Assembly: GCA_900546445.1 (NCBI GenBank)
Contig: URCV01000013.1
Span: 1 to 37,624 of the forward strand
Source: an uncultured Bacteroidales bacterium
GTDB lineage: Bacteria > Bacteroidota > Bacteroidia > Bacteroidales > UBA932
DNA: 37,624 bases
Reading direction: 5' to 3'
The translations under genes and the position numbers were made by a program. The notes beneath the pieces are model-generated. The model had not been told where the DNA came from and made no database searches. It was given only the letters and a program-made list of their open reading frames with translations. Of the stretch, positions 31,682 through 37,624 are shown in pieces. Numbering within the stretch: position 1 is the stretch's first letter; each line of letters opens with the position of its first letter.

Positions 31682-33685
31682 TTTCAACTCTTCGAAGAAG
31701 TCCGGGAAGGACTTGCTGACGCAGTTCTTGTCGTCTATTTCGATAGGCGAGTCGGCGGCCATCTGGGCTATCGAGAGCATCATCACCATCCTGTGGTCGT
31801 GGAAAGAAGAGTATTTTCCTCCTTTCAACAGCTTTCCTGTGGCAAATCTCCGGCTTACGCCCATTCCTTTCACTCTCAATTCGTCTCCTATGATTCGTGC
31901 GCTTACGCCCATTCGGGTGAGGGTGTCAAGTATCGCAGCCGCACGGTCACATTCCTTGTTTTGAAGCCTTTGGACGCCTGCTATGGTGCTTTCGCCAGGG
32001 CAGAACGCCGCTAATAGCGACGCTATGGGGATGAGGTCCGGAGCGTTGTTGAGGTCGTATTCGAAGGCCTGGAGTGGTGCACGTTTTACGCTCACTACGT
32101 CTTCGTCGTAGGCTACACATGCGCCAGCGTCCGAAAGTATGTCCAGGATGGTTATGTCGGCCTGAAGGGAGTTCGTGTTAAGCCCCTGTACTTCAGCCTC
32201 TCCGAAAAGCGCTCCGTATGTAAGGAAGCACGCGGCGGCGCTCCAGTCGCTTTCCAATTCTATGTCCGCTGCCTTGAAGTGCTGTTTTCCCTTTATGTGG
32301 AAATGGATGCCGTTACAGTAGCTCCAGTCTTGCTCTTCGAGCATCTTCTTGTCGCCTTCCAGCTCGCTTCCTATCTTGATTCCAAATCTGCCCAAAATGT
32401 CTTGTGTGATAAACATATAAGGGATGCTCTTAGGCTCACTTACGAATAGGTCGGAGTCTCTGTCGAAAAATGGCAGGGACATCAGCAGTCCGGATATGAG
32501 TTGTGAACCTCCTGCTCCGGGGAGCTCGGCTCTACCGGGGTAGAATTTACCTTTTACCCTAAGCGGGATATGGTTTTGCGAGTCGCGGTGCTCGCTTTCG
32601 TTCTTCAAGAGAATACCGAAGGCCGCCATAATGTCGCTCGCACCTTTAAGAGGTCTTTCCAGAAGCGTTCCGCGACCTTCTATAAGAGTGTCGCAGCTGC
32701 TAAGCGTGGCGCTGAGCGGTATGCATAGGCGAGCCAGAAGTCCGCTTTCTCCGACGTTAAGGCTTTCGATTTCCATACTTTCCGGGGTGCGCGCGCCTAT
32801 TCCTTCGATTTTTATGTTTTCGCCGCGTCTCGTGACTTTGGCTCCTAACGCACGTGCCACTTCTATGGCGCTTAGGCTGTCTTCACACGGGGTGAACTTC
32901 GTCAGGTGCGAAGTGCCTTCGGAAAGCGCTGCTGCCATAATGGCCCTTTGTGCGAAACTCTTCGAGCAGGGCGCATTGAAGTCGCTCTTATGCACGCCGC
33001 GCCAGTCTTTGTATATGGCCTCGTGGACTTGCTCGTAGGATAATTGGCCTTCGGCAGTGGGAGTGTCGTAGAAGGCATAGGTAAACGGCGCGCCCTTCGC
33101 GATGCACTCCACGCGGGCTTTCTCTCCGAGCGGTCCCATCGAAATGAGCACCAGGTGATGTGCCTGTATGCTATGGTTGTTTTCCAGAAGGGTGTCGTAA
33201 ATGCCCTGAAGGTTCGCCACGTCCTCGGCGCAATTGGCCTTACAAGCTATTTTCGCTATGTCTGCCCCGTAGCGGAAGCAGCGCAGGATGGTCTGCTGAA
33301 GCAGGGTGTTCGTCGGGGTGCCGTCGAAGTCGTGGAACGAGCGGATAAGACGCGTGCCGCTATGCTTGCAGAGCTTTTGGACGCTCTGGCTTACGTGTAC
33401 CGGTGCATTTATGTCCAAATCCACGAAACTTATCCCGCTTTCTATCACGGAGTTGTATAATTCGAGCATCCTATTCCATTCGCGCGCCTTTTCCTCGCCG
33501 TGAAGTGACGGCTCTATATGAAAACTGAAAATCAGCGGTTTTTCGCACGTCTCCACTAATTCCACCCAATCCTTCTCGTCCAGCGGGTTTAAATCCGCCC
33601 TCACCTCGGCCATCTCCACGAATGGGTCGTCCATTATCCCGAGGATATCTTCCAAGTTCTTGCCCTGTAGGCTTGTACAAATCAT
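31676..33685 (-). CDS. aroD-aroA: Bifunctional type I 3-dehydroquinate dehydratase / EPSP synthase fusion
   Basis: 669 residues. Residues ~1-220 are type I dehydroquinase: MAEVRADL, LIRSFHDFDGTP (catalytic His) and ADIAKIACKAN (Schiff-base Lys), ending PTAEGQLSYEQ. Residues ~235-669 are EPSP synthase: substrate-binding APCSKSFAQRAIMAAALSEG, GAGGSQLISGLLMSLPFF, DLNNAPDLIPIASLLAA (catalytic Asp), RLQNKECDRAAAI and FHDHRMVMMLSIA. The usual NSGT-like motif is NVGESGLLARL. The reactions are not consecutive (steps 3 and 6), so the fusion gives co-regulation rather than direct channelling. The start overlaps the aroB stop as ATGA. The ORF has no internal stop, so this is a true fusion. Confidence 0.95.
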   Translation of the reverse strand: MICTSLQGKNLEDILGIMDDPFVEMAEVRADLNPLDEKDWVELVETCEKPLIFSFHIEPSLHGEEKAREWNRMLELYNSVIESGISFVDLDINAPVHVSQSVQKLCKHSGTRLIRSFHDFDGTPTNTLLQQTILRCFRYGADIAKIACKANCAEDVANLQGIYDTLLENNHSIQAHHLVLISMGPLGEKARVECIAKGAPFTYAFYDTPTAEGQLSYEQVHEAIYKDWRGVHKSDFNAPCSKSFAQRAIMAAALSEGTSHLTKFTPCEDSLSAIEVARALGAKVTRRGENIKIEGIGARTPESMEIESLNVGESGLLARLCIPLSATLSSCDTLIEGRGTLLERPLKGASDIMAAFGILLKNESEHRDSQNHIPLRVKGKFYPGRAELPGAGGSQLISGLLMSLPFFDRDSDLFVSEPKSIPYMFITQDILGRFGIKIGSELEGDKKMLEEQDWSYCNGIHFHIKGKQHFKAADIELESDWSAAACFLTYGALFGEAEVQGLNTNSLQADITILDILSDAGACVAYDEDVVSVKRAPLQAFEYDLNNAPDLIPIASLLAAFCPGESTIAGVQRLQNKECDRAAAILDTLTRMGVSARIIGDELRVKGMGVSRRFATGKLLKGGKYSSFHDHRMVMMLSIAQMAADSPIEIDDKNCVSKSFPDFFEELKL

Positions 33686-34647
33686 AATCTAATCTTTTTT
33701 CTGAATGGCTTTCCGATTCTTTGTAAAAAGACGAAATCCACTGCGCCTTCCTCGGCCTTTTTATCGTTTTTCAGAGCTTCCTGCAATTCTTCGTCGCTGT
33801 ACGGAAGCTCTACCGGCAGATTACACCTTTTGAAATCGTCCCTTACCCTATCTGCCAATCCCTTCTCGCTCCAGCCTTCCTTCTCGCTCATTCTCAGTGA
33901 CTTGATGATGCCCATAGATACAGCCTCACCGTGCGATACGGCCTCGTGGCTTCTCCATTCGATGGCGTGCGCGAAAGTGTGCCCGAAATTCAGAATGTGC
34001 CTGCGCCCCCTGTCGAACAAATCCCTTTTCACCACCTTTCGCTTATATTTCGCCGCCTTTTCTGCCAATTCGGCCGCTTCCCCCAGCATCTCCTCCAGTT
34101 CGGCCTGCCCGTCCTGACCATTGTCTATCTTGGCCAATTCCGAAAAGACTCCCACTGCCCTGTTATAGAGTTTCTCGTCGAAAAGCAGGAAGGTTTTCAA
34201 AATTTCAGCGCTGCCGGACAGCACTTCCTTACGCGGGAGTGTGCGCAGTACTTCCTTGCGGATGTGGATTTTACGAGGCAGTTTGAACGTGCCTATCATA
34301 TTTTTCACTCCATCCAGGTTTACGCCGTTTTTACCCCCAACCGAAGCATCAGCCATAGCCAGAAGCGTCGTAGGCACTATTTCGAAATCTATCCCTCGTT
34401 TGTAGAGGCTCGCTGCCAATCCGCACACGTCGCTGCACACCCCACCGCCTATCGCGATCAGCGTGCAATTCTTATCGGCGCCTGCGTTCATCAGTGCCCT
34501 GCAGATGTGCTCTACCTCGTTAAGGGTCTTGTGCGGCTCGTCGCATATTAAGGCCAATTCGCCCAAACTCCTCGCGCGAAGCTTGTTACAGAATTCACCT
34601 GCGAATTCCCGTACCGCCACATCGTAAACTACGAAAACTTCTTTCAT
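33682..34647 (-). CDS. aroB: 3-dehydroquinate synthase
   Basis: 321 residues, slightly short for the family. It cyclises DAHP to 3-dehydroquinate with NAD+ and a divalent metal. Motifs: IAIGGGVCSDVCGLAASLYKRG (NAD site), IVPTTLLAMADASVGGKNGVN, KNMIGTF, LSGSAEILKTFLL, metal ligands in RHILNFGHTFAHAIE and AVSHGEAVSMG. The TGA overlaps the AroD-AroA start in ATGA. A minus-strand TATCTTTG lies 41 bases upstream of the ATG and probably drives both genes. With aroC on the other strand, these genes supply four of the seven shikimate-pathway steps. Confidence 0.95.
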   Translation of the reverse strand: MKEVFVVYDVAVREFAGEFCNKLRARSLGELALICDEPHKTLNEVEHICRALMNAGADKNCTLIAIGGGVCSDVCGLAASLYKRGIDFEIVPTTLLAMADASVGGKNGVNLDGVKNMIGTFKLPRKIHIRKEVLRTLPRKEVLSGSAEILKTFLLFDEKLYNRAVGVFSELAKIDNGQDGQAELEEMLGEAAELAEKAAKYKRKVVKRDLFDRGRRHILNFGHTFAHAIEWRSHEAVSHGEAVSMGIIKSLRMSEKEGWSEKGLADRVRDDFKRCNLPVELPYSDEELQEALKNDKKAEEGAVDFVFLQRIGKPFRKKIRL

Positions 34648-34687
34648 ATCAGTTTTGACATTTACCGCCTTGGTGTCAGTCGGCCCA

Positions 34688-34736
34688 CAAAGATAGCAGA
34701 AAAAATTTGTGAAATCACAAAAATTCCATACCTTTG
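34688..34736. promoter_or_regulatory. Divergent promoter pair for aroB and tRNA-Leu with a shared inverted repeat
   Basis: Plus strand: TTTG at 34706-34709, 19 bases, TACCTTTG at 34729-34736, a textbook Bacteroidota -33/-7 promoter, 32 bases before the tRNA. Minus strand: TATCTTTG (complement of 34688-34695) with TTTG (complement of 34718-34721) 22 bases upstream. The two -33 boxes are the arms of TTTGTGAAATCACAAA (34706-34721), a perfect 6-bp inverted repeat. Confidence 0.72.
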
Positions 34737-34768
34737 TAATCCGTCTGCGAATTAACGCACACGCCTAT

Positions 34769-34856
34769 GCCCGAATGGCGGAATTGGTAGACGCGCTGGA
34801 CTCAAAATCCAGTGTTCCTTAAAAACGTGCCGGTTCGAGCCCGGCTTTGGGCACCA
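34769..34856 (+). tRNA. tRNA-Leu (anticodon CAA)
   Basis: 88 bases including an encoded CCA (34854-34856). The acceptor stem pairs GCCCGAA (34769-34775) with TTTGGGC (34846-34852). The anticodon stem CTGGA/TCCAG encloses loop CTCAAAA with anticodon CAA at 34803-34805, reading UUG. A long variable arm (around TGTTCCTTAAAAACG) marks a class II tRNA, as expected for Leu, and the T arm contains GGTTCGAGCC. A terminator follows directly. Confidence 0.97.
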
Positions 34857-34889
34857 AACTGCAAGAAACTGAGAGGTTTCTTGCAGTTT
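34856..34889 (+). terminator. Intrinsic terminator of the tRNA-Leu gene
   Basis: A 14-bp perfect stem (34856-34869 with 34876-34889; CTGCAAGAAAC pairing with GTTTCTTGCAG) has a 6-base loop and is followed by a T-rich run, directly after the CCA end. Confidence 0.85.
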
Positions 34890-34916
34890 TTGTTTTTTTG
34901 TGATAGAAATAACAAA

Positions 34917-34940
34917 CAGGAGCGCACATCTGCGCTCCTG
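34917..34940 (-). terminator. Intrinsic terminator of the Rpn-family gene
   Basis: A perfect 10-bp stem (CAGGAGCGCA with TGCGCTCCTG) encloses a 4-base loop. On the minus strand it is followed by TTTGTTATTTC. It lies 10 bases past the stop of the minus-strand gene at 34951. Confidence 0.8.
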
Positions 34941-34950
34941 CCCATACTAA

Positions 34951-35814
34951 CTATTCTGATTTCAGTTTAAGAACTTCCTCTTCCGAAAGACCGGTCATCT
35001 GACATATAAAGTCTATCGAAGAATTTGCTTCCAGCATCTTCTTCGCGATTTCGAGAGACTTTTCTTCTTTACCCTCTTCTCTGCCTTCCGCAAGTCCTTC
35101 TTCCTTCGCGTAATAAAGCTGATTTATGACATCTTGCTCTTTCATAACACTTCTGTTGTATAATGTTCGCTTCGCCGGGCTGAATGCTGCTATCTCACAC
35201 GCCGCGCTTAGCTGCTTTATCTCCGGAATGTCTTTCAGAACTTCAGGGATGCCGTTAACATCGTACTTCCATCCGTTCAGAAACCAGTAAAGCAAATAAT
35301 CGCAAGGGCTTTCACACGCCTCCAGCGCCTTCGTGAAACGAGCGGTTTCCACGAAGTTAATAATAATTGTCGAAGGTGCAAACTCCTTAGTCCGAGTTTC
35401 GGTGAATTTATAATGAGAAATCAGATTGTTCTCATCCCACTCCGATTCATTCTGATGTGGAAAATTCTTTCCAAGAATACAGATGATGTAGAGAGGCTTT
35501 AACTCGGAATAGTAATCTCCGGAGCTAATCTGGTTACGATAAATATCACAACCATAATACATGCAACGTTCGAAAATCCACTTTTCTCCTTCTTGCTGCA
35601 CTTCCACTGAAAAGACGCTTCCATCTTCACCTTGACAGACTAAGTCCAGATAAGTTCTTTTTCCACTTTCTACTTCCGGGTCCTGTTCCCTGTCGAGATA
35701 GGCTTTGATGTCTGAGACCTTTACGTCTTCCGGGAGAAAAAAGTTCAGCAATTCGATGAGAAGTTGCTTGTTGTCCTTGTCGGCATAGACAGCCTTGAAT
35801 CCGCTGTCTCTCAT
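34951..35814 (-). CDS. Rpn-family recombination-promoting nuclease / PD-(D/E)XK transposase-like protein
   Basis: 287 residues, no signal peptide. The N-terminal ~130 residues have the PDDEXK_2 (PF12784) pattern: DSGFKAVYADKDNKQLLIELLNFFLP, then YLDLVCQGEDGSVFSVEVQQEGEKWIFER, where the Asp and Glu-x-Gln are the nuclease residues. The C-terminal quarter is a charged helix (YAKEEGLAEGREEGKEEKSLEIAKKMLE) followed by a short helical tail, as in most Rpn proteins. Relatives are DNA endonucleases linked to RecA-independent recombination or phage defence, and are often multicopy. It stands alone between tRNA-Leu and an unusual non-coding stretch, with its own terminator. No transposon ends were found around it. 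Confidence 0.85.
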   Translation of the reverse strand: MRDSGFKAVYADKDNKQLLIELLNFFLPEDVKVSDIKAYLDREQDPEVESGKRTYLDLVCQGEDGSVFSVEVQQEGEKWIFERCMYYGCDIYRNQISSGDYYSELKPLYIICILGKNFPHQNESEWDENNLISHYKFTETRTKEFAPSTIIINFVETARFTKALEACESPCDYLLYWFLNGWKYDVNGIPEVLKDIPEIKQLSAACEIAAFSPAKRTLYNRSVMKEQDVINQLYYAKEEGLAEGREEGKEEKSLEIAKKMLEANSSIDFICQMTGLSEEEVLKLKSE

Positions 35815-36048
35815 TAAGTAATCATTAAAAAATGACTTGATAATCTTTGTGCGTCTTTTTGGTCTATATTCCTTTTCTCATCAGTCGTGTGCGTCCAGCA
35901 CACTCCTTCTTCCAAAAGAAATCTATCCTCGAAAATCTATCACAAATCTTTATCAACTTATTTTTAATGCTTACTAAATTGACAAACGTACTACCTTGAG
36001 TACTTTGTCGCGAGTCATAGTTTGACATAATTATTTAAAAAATTTAGG

Positions 36049-36066
36049 TCAAAGGCTAGCCTTTGA
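36049..36066. repeat. Perfect 18-bp palindrome
   Basis: TCAAAGGCTAGCCTTTGA is identical on both strands, with no spacer. Such a site could bind a dimeric protein or form a cruciform or hairpin. No T-run follows immediately, so it is not an obvious terminator. Confidence 0.8.
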
Positions 36067-36156
36067 AGTTTTAAAAATTTAAGTTCGCAGAGTCCCTGCT
36101 TAAAGACGAATATAGAAATAACAATCGAGAAAAACTTAAAAAATGAATGTTTCTTT

Positions 36157-36228
36157 ATGAAAGAAAAATTCTTTCGTCCGGAAATTATGGACAAGAGCCT
36201 GACGCTGAACCCGAAAAACACCTTTTGA
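36157..36228 (+). CDS. Possible 23-codon micro-ORF (start MKEKFFRPEIMDKS)
   Basis: ATG at 36157, TGA at 36226-36228. The short peptide is basic, has no signal or membrane segment, and matches no family I recognise. Its first codons form the perfect hairpin GAAAGAA/TTCTTTC (36159-36165 with 36169-36175), and its last codons form the left arm of the 18-bp inverted repeat, so the sequence may be constrained as RNA rather than as protein. It may be chance. Confidence 0.2.
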   Translation: MKEKFFRPEIMDKSLTLNPKNTF

Positions 36229-36360
36229 GTCAGGATGCCGTAGATACGCTTCTAGATGGTCCGGTGGCTAAAGGTGTACCTAAGTTTCGTACACCTTCAG
36301 GTTACACCCTTAGTAGAACGCTGTAGAATGCGGCAGGTGTTCAAAGGTGTTTTTCGGGTT
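36208..36360 (+). ncRNA. Candidate structured RNA closed by an 18-bp inverted repeat
   Basis: AACCCGAAAAACACCTTT (36208-36225) is perfectly complementary to 36343-36360. The helix can continue after one bulged T (TGA with TCA) and again at GCCG/CGGC (36237-36240 with 36331-36334). Inside is another perfect 9-bp hairpin, AAGGTGTAC (36271-36279) with GTACACCTT (36289-36297). A terminator lies 140 bases downstream on the plus strand. I looked for RNase P, tmRNA, SRP and group II intron signatures and saw none. Strand is inferred from the terminator. A degenerate mobile-element end is the alternative. Confidence 0.35.
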
Positions 36361-36499
36361 GCGGAATAATGATGGCGGAACTCCGCGAGCAGGCAATACA
36401 CCCTGAGGGCAAAGTAGCAAGTCAAAACAATAATTCTAGAGAAGCGAGAAACACATACCCGGGAGTTTGACAGTATAATTTTGTGATTTTTTTTGATAG

Positions 36500-36522
36500 A
36501 AAGGCCTGCGAGGCCTTTTTTT
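36500..36522 (+). terminator. Intrinsic terminator downstream of the structured non-coding region
   Basis: AAAGGCCT (36500-36507), loop GCG, AGGCCTTT (36511-36518), then T to 36522. Perfect 8-bp stem. No protein gene on the plus strand ends nearby, which points to a non-coding transcript. Confidence 0.75.
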
Positions 36523-36537
36523 GTCAAATTAATTTTT

Positions 36538-36545
36538 TATATTTG
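36538..36545 (+). promoter_or_regulatory. Bacteroidota -7 element before the ATPase gene
   Basis: TATATTTG is an exact TAnnTTTG match, 43 bases before the ATG at 36589. The expected -33 element is weak. An inverted repeat, ATTGCG/CGCAAT (36546-36551 with 36560-36565), sits directly after it, over the transcription start region, and could be an operator. Confidence 0.45.
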
Positions 36546-36588
36546 CATTGCGTAAATATTCGCAATACACTACGTAAAATGTATAACA

Positions 36589-37624
36589 ATGTATAAAAGA
36601 GTTGAATACCAGATAATTAAGGATCGTCTTGAAGAACCGAGAAAGTTCATTCAAGTCGTGATGGGTGCCCGTCAGATAGGGAAATCAACCGTTGTAAAGC
36701 AGGTTCTGAAAGACCTGGACTTACCATATCTGTTTTATTCGGCAGACAATGTTCCGGCATCAAACACTGCTTGGGTTTCAGACTGCTGGGAAGCTGTGCG
36801 AAGCCTTAAACGGAGCAACAACTGGGAAAGCGCAATCCTTGTAATCGACGAGATTCAAAAAATTTCGAACTGGAGCGAGGTTGTAAAGAAGGAATGGGAC
36901 GACGACTCGTTCAATAACAGGAATATTAAGGTATTGCTTCTTGGAAGCAGCCGTGTACGGCTTGAGAAAGGTCTTTCCGAATCATTGGCAGGACGCTTTG
37001 AGGAGATAAGGATGAGCCATTGGAGTTATGCCGAAATGCGGGACTGCTTCGGCTGGTCCCTTGACCAGTTCATATTTTATGGAGGGTACCCTGGTGCAGC
37101 CCCTCTGCTTGGTGATGAAGACCGTTTCCAGCAGTATATTCAATCGGCCATAATTGACGCAACGATAAACAAGGACATCCTTATGGACACGCCCATCGGA
37201 AAACCTGCTCTTCTCCGTCAGACTTTCGAACTTGGTGCGGCTTATTCCGGAGAACTTCTGTCATTGAACAAGATGCTCGGCTCATTGCAGGATGCCGGAA
37301 ACACATCTACTCTTTCCGGATATCTGAATCTTCTGGCGGAAAGCGGTTTGCTGTGCGGTCTTCAGAAATATAGCGTGGACATGGCGAGACGGAGAGCCAG
37401 CATTCCTAAACTTCAGGTCTATAACAATGCATTGAAGATGGTGTATAGCCCAATATCATTTAACCAGGCTGTCCTTGACAGAAAGTCGTGGGGACGCATA
37501 TTTGAGTCCGGAGTCGGAGCCTATCTTGTCAGTCAGGCATTTGTCCACCGCTTCGATGTATTCTATTGGCGCGAGCGCAATGAAGAGGTGGATTTCATAC
37601 TACGCAAGAAGAATTCATTGGTGG
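36589..37624 (+). CDS. AAA-type ATP-binding protein with DUF4143 C-terminal domain, 3' end missing
   Basis: 345 codons are open to the window end with no stop. The ATG at 36589 is preferred; an ATG at 36579 is out of frame and stops at once. The N-terminal ATPase has Walker A MGARQIGKSTVV (residues ~24-35) and Walker B AILVIDEIQK, then KVLLLGSSR (sensor-like) and LAGRFEEIRMSHWSYAEM. Residues ~200 on read as DUF4143: LLRQTFELGAAYSGELLSLNKM, YLNLLAESGLLCGL, then RIFESGVGAYLVSQ, VFYWRERNEEVDFIL, a restriction-endonuclease-like ending. These ATPases are widespread and variable in Bacteroidota; their role is not established, with defence or mobile-element links proposed. About 30-50 residues are probably missing. 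Confidence 0.87.
   Translation, partial: MYKRVEYQIIKDRLEEPRKFIQVVMGARQIGKSTVVKQVLKDLDLPYLFYSADNVPASNTAWVSDCWEAVRSLKRSNNWESAILVIDEIQKISNWSEVVKKEWDDDSFNNRNIKVLLLGSSRVRLEKGLSESLAGRFEEIRMSHWSYAEMRDCFGWSLDQFIFYGGYPGAAPLLGDEDRFQQYIQSAIIDATINKDILMDTPIGKPALLRQTFELGAAYSGELLSLNKMLGSLQDAGNTSTLSGYLNLLAESGLLCGLQKYSVDMARRRASIPKLQVYNNALKMVYSPISFNQAVLDRKSWGRIFESGVGAYLVSQAFVHRFDVFYWRERNEEVDFILRKKNSLV

Larger units (their letters stand above)
35815..36588. other. 774-base stretch without a convincing gene; A+T-rich, many inverted repeats
   Basis: No ORF here resembles a known protein. The longest are 68- and 76-codon minus-strand frames with low-complexity or unlikely composition. 35815-36015 shows nothing notable. 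From 36049 on there are several inverted repeats (listed separately), many small hairpins (for example 36375-36378 with 36383-36386) and a plus-strand terminator at 36500-36522 with no protein gene in front of it. The near-repeated AGTTTGACA occurs at 36019-36027 and 36464-36472. A plus-strand structured RNA or a decayed mobile element would explain this; neither is proven. Confidence 0.5.

Noticed and set aside
34829..34856. Integration att site at the tRNA-Leu 3' end
   Set aside because: No second copy of the tRNA 3' end and no integrase gene was found in the rest of the window.
36464..36483. Promoter TTGACA...TAATTTTG just before the terminator
   Set aside because: TAATTTTG fits the -7 pattern, but the TTTG is only 6 bases away, and a transcript from here would meet the terminator within about 30 bases.
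36203..36490. RNase P RNA, tmRNA, SRP RNA or group II intron
   Set aside because: None of the conserved cores (GAGGAAAGUCC, tmRNA ends with GGTTCGA-type arm, SRP GGAAGGAAGC loop, domain V) is present on either strand.
36297..36527. 76-codon minus-strand ORF in the non-coding stretch
   Set aside because: It overlaps the terminator and the inverted repeat, has odd composition and matches no family. The 68-codon frame at 36015-36221 is rejected for similar reasons.
1..37624. CRISPR array, rRNA genes or insertion-sequence transposase
   Set aside because: No regularly spaced repeats, rRNA sequence or DDE/Y1 transposase gene was seen; the only transposase-like protein is the Rpn-family nuclease.

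Overview
The window looks like a chromosome segment from a Bacteroidales bacterium (Bacteroidota). The evidence is the C-terminus of a SusD/RagB protein at the left edge, many Sec-type lipoproteins with Bacteroidota-style lipoboxes, absence of clear Shine-Dalgarno sequences, several TAnnTTTG (-7) promoter elements, and glycan-degradation families typical of gut Bacteroidales (GH97, GH89, DUF4434, DUF4988-like coiled-coil lipoproteins). The genus cannot be fixed from sequence reading alone.

Region 1 (1-9489, + strand) is the downstream half of a polysaccharide-utilisation-type locus: SusD tail, a small lipoprotein, two lipoproteins that share a C-terminal domain (the second adds coiled coil, collagen-like stretch, BACON-like domain and beta-helix repeats), a GHL10-like putative glycosidase lipoprotein, and an FAD-dependent oxidoreductase lipoprotein. 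Region 2 (9501-12190) is a guaB-guaA purine operon between two terminators; its IMP dehydrogenase lacks the CBS pair. Region 3 (12189-14343, - strand) holds two overlapping secreted SGNH esterases (GxDLY-type and CE2-type), divergent from region 4.

Region 4 (14442-31681, + strand) is a tightly packed ten-to-eleven-gene run: AGE-type epimerase, DUF4434 protein, GH89 alpha-N-acetylglucosaminidase, SusB-like GH97, retaining-type GH97, a very large metallophosphoesterase/(alpha/alpha)6-glycosidase fusion, NagB, a secreted GDPD, a NagB-like/PIG-L fusion whose NagB part has lost two catalytic residues, a NagD-like HAD phosphatase, and aroC. Many junctions are ATGA or TAATG overlaps. The set (alpha-hexosidases, alpha-HexNAcase, two phosphoesterase types, nearby esterases, and HexNAc catabolism with ManNAc/GlcNAc epimerisation) suggests use of an amino-sugar glycan that also carries phosphodiester and ester groups. 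Teichoic-acid-like polymers are one reading (inference only).

Region 5 (31676-34647, - strand) is aroB followed by a translationally coupled AroD-AroA fusion, convergent with aroC. A divergent promoter pair separates aroB from tRNA-Leu(CAA). Region 6 (34857-37624) is accessory: an Rpn/PD-(D/E)XK protein, a 0.77-kb stretch without a convincing gene but rich in inverted repeats and ending in an intrinsic terminator, and a DUF4143-type AAA ATPase cut off by the window end.
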